Assembly: GCA_963971535.1 (NCBI GenBank)
Contig: OZ020589.1
Span: 80,917,184 to 80,981,183 of the forward strand
DNA: 64,000 nucleotides
Direction of reading: 5' to 3'
Origin: Notolepis coatsorum
Taxonomy: Eukaryota > Chordata > Actinopteri > Aulopiformes > Paralepididae
Positions 19,030 to 30,640 of the stretch are shown in pieces. Under the pieces are notes generated by a model that was not told the origin of the DNA, ran no database searches, and was given only the letters and a program-made list of their open reading frames with translations. Within the stretch, counting starts at the first letter, position 1, and the number at the start of each line of letters is the position of its first letter. A program made the translations under genes and the position numbers.

Positions 19030-19420
19030 TAGCCTCTTTAGCTCCTATGTTAGCTCCCCTGTTAGCCTCTTTAGCTCCCCTGTTAGCTCTCCTGTTAGCC
19101 TCTTTAGCTCCCCTGTTAGCTCCCCTGTTAGCCTCTTTAGCTGCGGCTGTTAGCTCCCCTGTTAGCTCCCCTGTTAGCCTCTTTAGCTCCCCTGTTAGCT
19201 CTCCTGTTAGCCTCTTTAGCTCCCCTGTTAGCTCCCCTGTTAGCCTCTTTAGCTGCGGCTGTTAGCTCCCCTGTTAGCCTCTTTAGCTCCCCTGTTAGCT
19301 CTCCTGTTAGCCTCTTTAGCTCCCCTGTTAGCTCCCCTGTTAGCCTCTTTAGCTGCGGCTGTTAGCTCCCCTGTTAGCTCCCCTGTTAGCCTCTTTAGCT
19401 CCCCTGTTAGCTCCCCTGTT
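19030..19420. repeat. 12-bp-based minisatellite (GTTAGCTCCCCT / GTTAGCCTCTTTAGCTCCCCT)
   Basis: Alternating blocks of GTTAGCTCCCCT and GTTAGCCTCTTTAGCTCCCCT, with GCGGCT variants, make a higher-order unit of ~110 bp repeated three times. It ends abruptly in repeat R at 19423. Confidence 0.9.
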
Positions 19421-19422
19421 AG

Positions 19423-20280
19423 CCGAATCTGGGTTTAACATGATTTGTGGAGCTCCCTGTGTTGTGGTCGTGGTATTCACTGACCTTTGGGAAGTATTTT
19501 GACATGTACACCGGGTACCTTGGTCGTGTAGTGTATCTTGTAGACCAGGCCCATTGCAAGTTGCTGTAAGTGTCGTCTACTAGCCATCCTAGGTTGTCAA
19601 AGTGGGCAGGGGTGAGGTGGGTTCTAGGAGTAAGGTCAAGCAGTAGTCTGACCAGTGTGTTTTGTTATGTTTGTGTAGCAGGGTGGATTCCCTACTTTAT
19701 GAGAGTAGATCGATGTACACACTGTCACCAGCGGTAGGGGGGAACGCAGCAGATCTGAGTCCAACTGAATCCCCGACTTTAGTGCAGGAGTGGAGCTTTA
19801 GCAGAGGTTCACAGCCTCTTCACCCTGCTCCCCTCTGGGAGAAGGCTGAGGATCCCAAAGGCTGTGAAAGCTCGACACAGACTGAGCTCAACACAGACTG
19901 CCTCAGGTCCCCCCCCCCCCCCCCCTCGGTACCCCCCCCCCTGCCCCCAAGTGACACTGGCACAATTACACTGACTGCACTGCACTAGTCCGTACTGGAT
20001 CCCTGCACTCTTCACTTTATATATATATATATGTATTTATTGATTAATCCCCCACTGCACTGTTTCGTTTCTTGTCTGTGTTGGTGTTGTTTTCTGTGAA
20101 AAAAGAAAGGAAATGCATACACTGTATTGCTGCAACAATTACCAATGTGTTTTACACAAATGGCTAAATAAAGGAATCTGAATCTGAATCTGGGGCCTAG
20201 GATTTACTAACCTAGGTGTAGTGTGCTGGTCCAGCTTTAACAAATTATCTCTGTATCTTTTCAATGTAAATAATAAATCA
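19423..20280. repeat. Repeat R, copy 2 (empty site for BEL-1)
   Basis: Matches 7400-7601 joined directly to 16694-16955, with GTCAAGCAGTAGTCTGACC at about 19635-19653 uninterrupted. It carries its own insertion, the LINE 3' end at 19809-20194. Confidence 0.85.
19809..20194 (+). mobile_element. LINE 3' end with (GAATCT)n tail, 5'-truncated
   Basis: Starts within the RT C-terminus (TTCACCCTGCTCCCCTCTGG, corresponding to LFTLLPSG of fish L2/CR1-type LINEs, then an AAGGCTGTGAAAGC stretch). It runs through a C-rich 3' UTR and ends AATAAAGGAATCTGAATCTGAATCT. It is inserted in repeat R copy 2, as shown by its absence from copy 1. Confidence 0.7.
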
Positions 20281-20284
20281 GTAA

Positions 20285-20650
20285 CCAGTATTGTTATGTT
20301 AGCGTACTGAGCTGCGGTTAAAGGCCTTAACCACAATTGTTATGTTAGCTACTGAGCTGCTGGTTAAATGCCTTAACTACAGTGTTGTTATGTTAGCTAC
20401 TGAGCTGCTGCAGGCCTTAACCACAGTATTATGTTAGCTATGAGCTGCTAACTATAGAGGCCATAACCACAGTATTACATATACTCTTGTTAGCTTTATG
20501 AGGCTACATCAACACGCTCCTATGAGTGCAGCATGTTAGCTTTATGAGGCTACATCAACATCCTATGAGTGCAGCTATAATGTTAGCTTTATGAGGCTAC
20601 ATCAACATGCAGGCTCCTATGAGTGCAGCTAATGTTAGCTTTATGAGGCT
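20285..20650. repeat. Two adjacent ~50-bp tandem repeats
   Basis: First a unit with TATGTTAGCTACTGAGCTGCTGG and CCTTAAC, four copies (about 20290-20475). Then a unit GTTAGCTTTATGAGGCTACATCAACA, four copies (about 20490-20660). A duplicated C-rich segment (CTCTGCCCCCCCCCCTCCAC) follows at 20649-20718. 20720-20855 is AT-rich with no feature. Confidence 0.8.
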
Positions 20651-20857
20651 CTGCCCCCCCCCCTCCACTCCTCTAACACCCACCTCGCTCTGCCCCCCCC
20701 CCCTCCACTCCTCTAACATTTTATTTATTAATTTTATTATTATTATTTTATTTGTTGCCATTAAAATAATAGGCAAGCATAGGGCTAAAACATTTTCATA
20801 AACAATAATATAATTTTTTGTTATTTGGTTAAAATAAGGGCTTTTGTATGCATTTGT

Positions 20858-20858
20858 C

Positions 20859-20890
<32 letters not shown>

Positions 20891-20937
20891 AGCTTTATTG
20901 ACAGACTGCAGAGTGGGTACAGTACAGCTGTATTCAC
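20858..20937 (+). repeat. (TCAA)n-tailed repeat, short copy E
   Basis: GATTGATTGATTGATTGA followed by AAAGCTTTATTGACAGACTG and GAGTGGGTACAGTACAGCTG, the tail end of the family seen at 4320-5060 and 59236-59640. Confidence 0.75.
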
Positions 20938-21039
20938 TTGTTGCAGTGGTCTCAACAGAACAATTTTGAATTTTTCTGCCAATCACACCGCTGTTGTGTG
21001 TGGGGGCGGCGTCGCTTGACTGAAACTTCGGCTCTGACC

Positions 21040-21590
21040 CAGCAACCATTGCCGGGCCAGAGCCGGTTTATCTTTGGCGAGCCCGAGTCAGCTCTGGCAC
21101 GGCAACCATTGCCGGGCCAGAGCCGGTTTATCTTTGGCGAGCCCGAGTCGGCTCTGCCCCAGCAACCAGAGCCGGGCCAGAGCCGGTTTATCTTTGGCGA
21201 GCCCGAGTCGGCTCTACCCCGGCAACCAGAGCCGGGCCAGAGACGGTTTATCTTTGGCGAGCCCGAGTCGGCTCTGCCACGGCAACCATTGCTGGGCCAG
21301 AGCCGGTTTATCTTTGGCGAGCCTGAGTCGGCTCTGGCACGGCAACCATTGCCGGGCCAGAGCCGGTTTATCTTTGGCGAGCCCGAGTCGGCTCTTCCCC
21401 GGCAACCAGAGCCGGGCCAGAGCCGGTTTATCTTTGGCGAGCCCGAGTCGGCTCTGCCCCGGCAACCAGAGCCGGGCCAGAGCCGGTTTATATTTGGCGA
21501 GCCCGAGTCGGCTCTGGCACGGCAACCATTACCGGGCCAGATCCGGCTCATCGTTGGCGTGCCGTGCCGGACATGTGCCGAGTGTGCCGA
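21040..21590. repeat. 60-bp minisatellite, eight full copies plus a degenerate ninth
   Basis: Exactly 60-bp periodicity (CCGGTTTATCTTTGGCGAGC at 21064, 21124, 21184 and so on to 21484; a decayed copy near 21544). Units alternate between two types at one end (AACCATTGCCGGGCC and AACCAGAGCCGGGCC). Since 60 is a multiple of three, long frames are open on both strands: plus 20938-21597, repeat GQSRFIFGEPESAL; minus 20952-21650, repeat SPKINRLWPGSGC. No upstream promoter, splice signal or homology supports expression; probably non-coding. Confidence 0.9.
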
Positions 21591-21754
21591 CCGGTAGCCG
21601 GAATCGGGCCGAGTATGCTGGCCACCTGGGTACTTGTTCCATGAGAACAAACACTATCTAAATGCACCGTCAACTCTCATGATTAGCGGTAGAGAATGGG
21701 CTGGTTTTCAACACGGTTACATTTGTCAGAAACACTGTCTTTTCTTCTCAACCT

Positions 21755-21806
21755 GTTATATTATCATACTGGCCAATCGCGTCTCGCTCTTCGCCATAAT
21801 GAGATA
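21755..21806 (+). repeat. DIRS left terminal inverted repeat
   Basis: GTTATATTATCATACTGGCC then AATCGCGTCTCGCTCTTCGC and CATAATGAGATA; reverse complement of 34829-34880 apart from a C/T difference (CAATCGC vs CAATTGC). Confidence 0.85.
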
Positions 21807-21879
21807 ACTCTTATCTCCTAGCAACTACTGTGCTCATGAACAAACAATTTGCACCCATGCACGTGACCAGGCCATGCCC

Positions 21880-24040
21880 CAGTGTCCTCCTATAAGATGC
21901 CGGACATGGTCACACTCCCCCTTCCTCTTTCTTTGTTTCCAACATGGACGCTGCAGTGCACTCCATGAACTGGTTGTTATGAAATGCAGAGAGAAATTAC
22001 ACAATGTTGGGTTTTCGCCGGAGATTCACCAGCCCCTGGAATCTTCTCGGCACATCCTAACAGCGCATCTGCTAGCATTTGTAATACTGCTCGTTGTCCC
22101 GTGAGACAGCCGAGTTGTGTATTGGCGCGAGGGGCAGGATATTTGGGAAAACATGGTCGTCATGACTCTGTTTTGGGTGTTTTCCCAGCTATCCTACTGC
22201 GTGCAGCTAATGCTAATGCTACAATGCTCGGTCTCCGTTCTTGTTCCCCGCCGAGGGCTGTCTTTTTTAAAAGGGCTTCCCTCCTCTTAACCATTCATGC
22301 TGACGGTCAATCGGTGTCTACTGTTGGGAGTTTTGACGGGGGCTTGTTTACCATTTCATGGGTGGATGGGCTGAGGCCTAGGGCTGGTGTGCTTTTTGTG
22401 AATCTATGAATTGTGTGCGGGGCTGGTGTTTTTCTCTGGTCTGCATCCCTAACATTTGTGTGTATGGGCTAGCCCATTCTGCAGTGTGTTAGTGGAGTTT
22501 TCGTTCTGTTATTCATTTACCCCTTCATGGGTGCACACCACAGTGGAGGTTGCTGCATTCCTACTAGTGAGGCAGTGCTTCACTAGTAGTAGTCTTTTGT
22601 TGCAGCCACCACTGGTGCTCCGTGCTTGTGAAGCAGGTGGCATCAGTCCTTTGCCTCTGACATGGTGGAACGGTCTCCCGCCCGGCCGACGCCATGAGGC
22701 GAGTCGGCCCGGCAGGTGGCTGGTGGGCTGTTAAGCCTATACCGTCACGGTATAGAATTAGCAGCGACTAGCAACATTGTTCGAATTGCTGTTTTTTCTG
22801 TCAAAAATGGTGTCGGGTGGTGGGGCCTTAGGGCCAGCCGACGTCGAAACATCGCACAAGGTTTTGAGGTTATTAGCTTTGACCTAGCCGCAAGCTATAA
22901 CCGCAGGGAGGGCTAGGATGCTGTTGTTAAACGGAGTGTGTTGCGGTGGCGATTGAATGGAACTCAATTGACTCAGATCATCTTTAGCCTCGTAGGCATA
23001 TTTATTTCTCAGGCGGGGCGAGATGCGGTCGTAGTGCCGCTATATATATCAACAACAATCATTGACAAATAATAGACCGGAACAGGAATGGAAAGGAAAC
23101 GTCAGTGACGTCACATACTGGATTTACTACATCGCCCTCTGTAGAACACAAATGAGTAAGGGCGGACATAATAATAATACATTTAACAGCTGTCAACGCT
23201 TGTTTACAGACATCTTGGTTTGATCAGTCTCCCCTTGAGGAGGAGAAAAGTTTTTTCCCTCCTCAGGGCTCCCCTCTCCGCAGAGGGACTTTGGTCTTTC
23301 CGCAGGAGCGCGGGCGGTATTTGACCTAGGCCCCACACCGCCTCACACTGCGCAGCCAGAGGTGAGGGCGCGGCCTCGCCAGCGGCTGTGGCGAGGCCCT
23401 CAACCAGCGGCCATGTTTTCCCCTGCCTGAGGTACCCTGGACACAAAGACAACAGGTGATTGCAAGGCTGACAGCCTTGGCGGCCGAGGGATCGGCTACA
23501 TTAGATGAGCACGACCTAAAAAACTGTCGCTGTCTAGCTGTGTCTAGCTCGCTCTCTGGTCACTCTCCCCCCCCAACACCAGCAGGATAAGGGCTCTGAT
23601 TTGTTTCCATGAAGCGCAAGCGGCCCCACATTTCACTTCTCATGGGGACAGTTGCTGACACCCAGTTGCTGGCTAGGCCTGGGTCTGTCCGTGAGAATGT
23701 TGTGCTGTCAAGTGGCTCCCACGCCACACGTTCTGCGTCTGTGTTCGGTGAGCCTGGTGTTGTGTCTGTCAACAACAAAGGTTGTCAGCGGGGGAGCTCG
23801 AGGCCCTTGGGGTCGCAGCGTGAGTTCCCCCAGCCCCGCCCTCACCAGGCCGGGTTAGTGCCTCCCACGGCCGGAAGACCGGCAGTGGTCAGGCAGGCGT
23901 GCGTAATTTGGGTGGTAGTAATATCACTGCAGGGCTACGGTGTGTAGGAACCCACCCTATCGGGCAGTGTGTGGACCTCACGCCTTGTATGTCCAGCTGT
24001 AGAACAGTTCCTCAGCAATCCATGCCGGGGAGGTGTTCAG
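21880..24040 (+). pseudogene. DIRS 5' region, presumed decayed gag
   Basis: In the place where DIRS elements encode gag this stretch has only short, broken frames; I cannot identify a domain. 22430-22490 contains a fragment of the (TCAA)n-tailed repeat. 22920-23200 is AT-richer with a TATATATATC run and may be a separate insertion. 23200-24040 is GC-rich (arginine/proline-rich on translation). Assignment is by position only. Confidence 0.35.
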
Positions 24041-24249
24041 TGGGGGATCTTTTGTCACCCTGTGTGATGTCAGCTTCCCCCGTATCAAACTGGCCCTTTC
24101 TTTCGGGGTCCCCCCTTGGGTGAGTTTGCTTCGTTAGTAGTGTCAGGGTCCGATATCCCGACTCCGCGAGACACCCTGCTCGCGCGGTTGGCGGGTCCAG
24201 GGTTGGCAACGCACAGCGGGTGGGACCGGGCCGCCTATCTACGGTTCCT

Positions 24250-24960
24250 GGCGGACCAGCGCCAAGTGGCGGCGGGTGCGCTTGGGATTATCATCACATA
24301 TGGCTATAGCAGTGCCATATGTCGAGGTGAATGGAGAGAACGTTGAGGCGGGGACTTGTGTTTACACAACCCCACCCGTTTTCAGGTTTGGTACAGACCC
24401 TATTGTCGGGGTCAACAGCAGTGACAGCTCTGGCCGACGAGATCTCTGTGGGCGAAGCAAGCCATCGTTGTGGTCCCAAAGGAGGACGTGATGCGTGGCG
24501 TTTCCTCCCGGTATTCTCTGGTGCCCGAGAAATCGGGGGGGGGGGTGTCAGACTCATACTGGACCTGTCCCATGGAAGGTTCAGAATGTTGACCATCTCC
24601 CACCTGTTAGATGCTGTCAGGTGGGGGCCTGGTTCTCCTCCATAGATCTGTAGGATGCGTATTTGAATGCCGATCTTCCATCCTAGGGCTTACCTATGCT
24701 TCCTTTGCAGGGCTTAGCGTACGAGTACCAGAGGCTGCCGTTTGGCTATTCTCTGGCTCCCCCCATCTTCACCAAGTGCGTGTAGACCGGGGCCTCTGCG
24801 TCGTCTGGGGTTACAAAGTGTATTCTGCCCTGGATGACGTTCTGGTCCTTGGCCGGTCAGGGTAGATCGCCAGGTCTCATACCAGGCAGGTGGTGTCTCA
24901 CCAGCCTGAGTTTTGCTGTTGACTGGAAGTAGAGTTCTCCTCTTCCCAGTCAATGGGTGG
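24250..24960 (+). pseudogene. DIRS reverse transcriptase, first part
   Basis: Frames at 24331-24645 and 24611-24865 together give the DIRS RT. The first has GGVRLILDLSHGRFRMLTIS followed by HLLDAV. The second has LPFGYSLAPPIFTK-like sequence and an LDDVLVL catalytic box in which the usual Y is changed (context VYSALDD). A frameshift or deletion lies near 24640. The coding region stops at BEL-2 (24961) and resumes at 32698 with LGLFLSSRS. It would copy the element's RNA; here it is broken. Confidence 0.8.
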
Positions 24961-26324
24961 TGTAACTGAGGGGTACAATTCCCTGACTGTATTGATAAGT
25001 ATGGTATCATTAAACCACTACCGCTTTATGTACTTTAATTACTGGCCATACAGTACACGATATATGAATATGATGAACACTTCCCACAATGAAATCGGTT
25101 CCAGTCAAAGGTATTAATCAAGTATTTAATGGAGCAAAAGGTACATAGGATACTTTACATTATTCTTTGAATGCACTTGTAAGGCAAAGGAGTATGCGTA
25201 GGCAAATCAATAACGAATGTCCATTCTCTGGTTACGCAGGAGGTAATTATACAACCTGAATCTTAGGGAATTATATCTATGGTGCACTAGTAATATAGCG
25301 GAAGATACTGGAAGGGGTTCCCACTGGTTGTAAGCCAGCAGGGGGGGTAGAAGATCTGTCGGTAGTAGGACGTCTGGTCAACGATGACTAGGGAGACTTC
25401 AGGTACAGAAGCCGGTGCAGTAGCCTCTTGATCCACAGACGAATACAGCTTGGTTCTCTTGTAGACTGTAGCTCCACAGGGAAGAAAGCTAGGCGGCCTC
25501 AGGCTCTCTGAGCGCCGACTCGACTTGACTCCTCTCGGGGTAAATCCAACACGTGCAGGCGTCGGCGATTATCCGCTCCATAAATCACAGGACCAAAGCA
25601 AATATATTCCAGCCGCAAAGGGCTATGTAGTCGTCGGGTAGATTAATCCAGTGTACATGTCCATACGGCTCTCGCCTAGGTCTCCTCGGGTGAAAGCGCC
25701 ATGCGGTCGGCCCAGCCTGGATAAGAACTCTAGCTAATACGAGAAAGCGTTGGAGATGCTGGTCACTGTAGGATTCTAACCGCACGATACACTATACACA
25801 AATAGACTATTAAAGACTTAATAGGAATATGTCGCACTCGACGGTATAGCGCCAAACTCTGACAATTCAGTTATTAATTCGCACGCGGTCTCGATGCTCT
25901 ATTCTGAGGCCAAACAGGCCATACTTCACCGCACGTTGTATCGTGGGTGAGGCTTCAACTTATCGGTAACATACTAAGGACGAAGGGTACTGAGGTAAGG
26001 GGCTTCTACATTCACCTGCGCCGTATTTATACGCACGGTGAACAAAACTAGTTCCACTCTCATTTCTGTCGCGTATCCCTGGGCAAGGGCGGGCATGTCC
26101 AGACACATCTTGACGGTGACTTTGAACCTGGCTCCGGAGGCCGGTCCCTGGCGCCGGTGGACCGCTGTCCAATAGGAGAATGAACTATTATGGTCTGGGC
26201 TAAAGGGATATTCCGTGTATATGTACAAGGAATATACAGGGGATATCAAACGATATACAAATACTATGCAATATATATCAATAAATAAATATATATATTC
26301 GGTTTAATCTGATCCTTTGTAACA
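24961..26324 (-). repeat. BEL-2 3' LTR
   Basis: In the sense direction it starts TGTTACAAAGG and ends CAGTTACA. A TATAAATA box lies at about 26024-26033 (sense GCGTATAAATACGGCGC). The polypurine tract AGGGGGCGGC abuts it at 26325-26334. Confidence 0.93.
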
Positions 26325-26418
26325 GCCGCCCCCTAATTAGTCCCACCTAATTAGCTAAGCAGAGACAGATTAACCGCACTGTCCACTACTCAATGTCTGT
26401 TGTGAGGGATCGGTCAGT

Positions 26419-28260
26419 TCACAAAGTCATGGGGTCATGGTCGTCATCGATGGTATCGGGGAGCCTTGGCAGTTCTATTAGCCTCGCCACGGGTCGGGTG
26501 TAGGTCCGCCCTTGGACGAGCACTTCGGCTGCTCGGACCTTTCCGTCGGCACCGGTGATCACTTTGCTTACGCGGCCAGCCGGCCACATAGCTCGGGGTA
26601 GTGACTGGTCGATAATCATGACGACTGTTCCTTCTGTCAAATTGTCTCTCTCTTTCACCCATTTCTGGCGGGTCTGTAGAGACGGTAGGTAGTGGAGTAG
26701 GAAGCTGTTCCAAAACTTGTCAGCCAGTACTTGACTGTACCTCCACATTCTTCGGCCGTTCGCTTCTTCAGGCCTGTACATTGTCTGTGGTAGCGCGGGG
26801 TCCAGCCGCACCATCAAGAGTGTGTTGGGGGTGACTGGGTCGACATCTGCTACATCACTTGAGACGTAACCGAGGGGCTTTGAGTTCAATACTCCCTCGA
26901 TCTCCGTGAGGACTGTCATTAGGACTTCTTCCGCCACGGTCTGGGCCCCAAGCACGGCGTACAGGGCTGTCTTTATTGAACGTACTTCTCGTTCCCAAGT
27001 TCCACCGAAGTGAGGTGCGTTCGGGGGATTAAACTGGAAGTCAATCTGGTATGGAGCGAGGTGGGTCTTAAGTTCTGGGCCCATAGCTTGGAAGCTCTCT
27101 CTCAGCTCTCTTTCTCCGCCTTTGAAGTTTGTCCCGTGATCAGACAACAATATAGACGGTTTACCTTTCCGCGATGTGAATCTTCGGAAGGCCATAAGGA
27201 ATGAGTCTGTGCTCATGGTTGGAAGGAGTTCTATATGCATCGCTCGGGTGGTCATGCATTTGAATACAATACCCCACCGCTTCTCGGTGCCTCTTCCTTT
27301 CTTTATATACAGCGGGCCGAAACAGTCCATACCGGTGGAGTGAAAAGGCTTGTCGCCGAGTCGGAGGCGACAGGGAGGTAGGTCAGCCATCCGGGGTATA
27401 CTGGGCTGCGCTCGCCACTTACGACAGTCTAGACAGGTTCGCTGGAAGCGCCGCACTGCTTCTCTCCCTTGCAGTATCCAATAACGACGTCTGATCTCCG
27501 CGAAGACTCTCTCTGCCCCGGCGTGATGCACATCCTCGTCGTATTTCTTTATGATCAGCTCTGTGACCTTGTGTCGGCTGTTTAAGACTATCGGGTACTT
27601 GACGTCATCCGGTAAGTCTGGAGCTCTCCGCAGACGACCACCCACTCTGATGAGACCATGGGCGTCGCTCTCGGGGGCTAGGTGGAGCAGTCTGCTGTCT
27701 GATGGGACGGGCTTTGCTCCCTGTAGACAGTCTAGCTCATCGGGGAACGAGTCTCTCTGGGCTCGTTGTAGTAGAAGAAGTTCTGCTTCTTTGTAGTCAG
27801 CTGCTGTAATGTCAGTAGTGAGCTGAACCTCTGGGTGGTGCCACAGGAATGTCTTTAGCTGCGCACTTTCTAGGGTGAGGCAATCGTCTATGTCGGGGTC
27901 TGTGGAGACGAGTGTGTTCAATCCACAGAACATAGATTTCTTGTTTTCTGCCTCCTCTTTACTCGCTTCCCGTGGGGTGGGTGTAGGCCACTCTTCTTCC
28001 GGGAGCTTGAGGAACTCTGGCCCGTCACTGTACAGGTTGTGACGGGTGAGGTCATCCAGGGACATTCCCCGGGTGATGACGTCAGCTGGGTTGTGTTTTG
28101 TGTCCACATACCTCCAGCTTGCTACTTCTGTTAAATCTTGAATCTCTGTGACTGACTCCCACGAAGACCTTGTATCTGCACGAATCAGACCGGATCCATG
28201 TGAGTACTGTCGTGGAGTCTGACCACAAGATTGTTCTTTGCACCGGAATGGTGAGTTCAC
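26419..28260 (-). pseudogene. BEL-2 RNase H end, integrase and C-terminus
   Basis: 613 codons in the third frame of the polyprotein. It starts after the RNase H frameshift (VTEIQDLTEVASWRYVDTKH) and includes H2C2 (HHAGAERVFAEIRRRYW, CLDCRKW), the integrase core (HSTGMDCFGPLY; LLSDHGTNF with H for the usual Q; GTWEREVRSIK), and the DUF5641-type tail (VVMIIDQSLPRAMWPAGRV ending DDDHDPMTL). This tail is intact here and shows what BEL-1 lost. The segment is separated from the upstream part of the polyprotein by a 2-base deletion at about 28153. Confidence 0.9.
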
Positions 28261-29077
28261 GTTGGATTAACGTGGCGAGTTGCGCTCCTGCTAGGGCTGC
28301 GCAGAGCTCTAGACGCGGGATAGATTGTTGCTTTCGTGGGGCTATTCTTGAGCGGGCCAGGATGAAGGCAGTATGTATTTCTCCTCCCTCCTCTCGGGCA
28401 CACAAGTAGGCCACCGAACCGTAGGCTACTTCGGAGGCGTCGCTGAAGACGTGCAGGTCCATCTGGCACGTCTCCGGCCTCACTGTGGGTGGGAAGTAGC
28501 TGCGGCGTATGTTAACACCTGGGAGTGAGCTGAGTTCCGTCTCCCACTCTCTCCATGTGGATGCAAGGTGTTCGGGTATGGGGTCGTCCCAGCCATGGTC
28601 CTTGTCCCATAACGCTCTTACAATCATCTTTGCCCTGGTGGTGTAAGGTAGAATACATCCCAACGGGTCATATTGTCTGGCGAGTGTTCTGTATACACTC
28701 CGTCTGGTGGTCGGTAGTGCAGTCGACCTTCCCTGCTCCTTGGTCAGGGGTGTGTGTTTATAATGGAGCGAGTCTGTTTTGAAGCGCCAGACTAGTCCTA
28801 ATGTCATTTCTTGGGCTTCTCCTGGGATGGTCGCCATCCAGGTCTCGCTGCTTGCTGCCTTGTCCTCGGGGGAGAGGCTGCGCAATACTTGCGGGTCGCT
28901 GCTGGCCCACTGCCTGAGATCAAAGCCGCCTTTGATCAGGGAGGCGCGGAGCTTGAGTAGAAGGGCCTCGGCTTCTTCTGGCGTCGAGACGCTTTGCAGA
29001 CAGTTGTCCACGTAGAAACTATTTTCTACACTTTTTCGGACCTCTTCATCAGCTGCTGGGTCCTCTGCGACGTGTTT
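28082..29077 (-). pseudogene. BEL-2 RT end and RNase H
   Basis: Starts just after the nonsense codon at 29078-29080 and includes YVDNCLQS (RT catalytic box, YVDN as in BEL-1), LRQWASSDPQVLRSLSPE and the RNase H HVFSDASE. It ends out of frame (VGVSHRDSRF) because GTGACTCTGACTCCC of BEL-1 is GTGACTGACTCCC here. No initiation codon of its own is needed to explain it. Confidence 0.9.
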
Positions 29078-30640
29078 TTACAGTGCAAACGTAGCACAGC
29101 ATGGGCTGCATGTGGTTCCGAAAGGGAGGACTTCCCATTGATAGATGGCTGGTTGCTCATCCCCGATCCTCTCTCTCCATAGGAACCGCAGCAGGGGCTT
29201 GTCCTCCTCCACTAGTCTCACCTGCAGGAACATCCCTTTGATGTCGCCGCTGATGGCCACCTTGTCCTGGCGGAAACGTAGTAACACGCCTAGTAGGGAG
29301 GGGCCGAGTGTTGGGCCGGGCAAGAGCTCTTTATTCAGATTTTGTGATCCGATCTGGTAGCTGCAGTTGAACACAATGCGATCCTTGCCGTTGTGGTGGA
29401 CTTTGTGGTGCGGCACGTACCATGATTCGGTCGTCTGATCGGCCTCTTTAATGTCAATTTTCTTTATGTGTCCTGCTGTGATTAGCTTGTTAATCTCAGC
29501 GCAGTACACAGTCTCTTGAGCGGGGTCTCTGGCTAGGCGCCGCTCTGTGTTCAATAGATACCGCTCCGTCGCTTCTTTTGGGGCGTGGAAGGTGGGCATA
29601 CCCTCTCGCCTCAAGAGTGGAGTTGCGTATCTCATCACTCCGTTGACTTTGACTCTCTTTGTCCCTTGCTCGAGGAGTGCTATGGCGTAAATGTCTTCCT
29701 TGGAGCGAATGTCTTTCTTTTCGTTCTTAAAGGGCATTGTCTCTAGTGTCCATAGCCTCTCGACATGCTGTAGGAGGGTGGTGTCTTCTTCTGTCACTCT
29801 GGAGTGGAGGCAGCTAGTGGCTGCTGTTCGGTTAAGAGACTTAGCGAGGGGGCCTTGTAATGTCCATCCTAGGCGGGTCTCGACTGCTGCAGGACAGCCT
29901 CTGGGCCCTGTGTGGACCCGGTCAATCGGGACGATGAGGTCTGCATGGTCGGAGCCTATCAGCAGGGTCGGGGTGGCACCGTCTATGAGCGGGATAGGTA
30001 GTTGACGCAGGTGCACATATTTATCCATCAGCTTGGCGATGGGGTAGGTGTACTGCGACAGGCCTATTTCTTGGCTGGTGAAAGCATTAGTAATCCTATA
30101 CCGTCTCTCTGGCTGCCCGCTTGCTGCGATAGTGAAGGAGACATTCTCGCCCTTTATCGTCTTTAGATCTCTTCTTATTGTCCGAATCGTCATCTGGTTT
30201 TCGCTCCCCCGCAGCCCCAGCTGGGCCGCAGCGGACGCGAGGAGAAGGGTCTTCTCTGACCCGTCGTCAAGGACGGCGTAAGTGTCCATGACCTTGTCTT
30301 GGTAACTCAGTGTTACGCGGACCACCTTTAAGAGCACTCGGGCGCCCCCGCTGCTGGCGGGGTCAATGTACATAACACTTGCCTTTGTGCTGCTTGAGGG
30401 TGCAGGCTTTCTTCTGTTACTGTCGTGTAGGACATCTAGGTGGGCTCCGTCACACCGGCTACACCTCTTCTTTAAGCGGCAGTCGGCTGCCATGTGACTG
30501 CGCGCACATCGGTAACAGCGTCGGTTGGACTTTATCCATTGACCCACCTCGTCGGCGGTCATCTTCTTGAATGTGTCACATTGTGACAACCAGTGTTCTT
30601 TCTCGCAGTACGGGCACACCATCTTCCACTTCTCTTTCAT
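29078..30640 (-). pseudogene. BEL-2 zinc knuckles, protease and RT N-terminal half
   Basis: 520 codons: CPYCEKEHWLSQC, CYRCARSHMAADC and CSRCDGAHL zinc clusters; the AVLDDGSEKT protease site; then RT up to FGTTCSPCCATFAL. It ends at TAA where BEL-1 has CAA (Gln), a simple transition. Otherwise colinear with residues ~395-915 of BEL-1. Confidence 0.9.

Noticed and set aside
22456-24123. Short plus-strand frames in the DIRS 5' region, considered as separate genes
   Set aside because: No domain, no consistent frame and position where decayed gag is expected; better read as pseudogene sequence.
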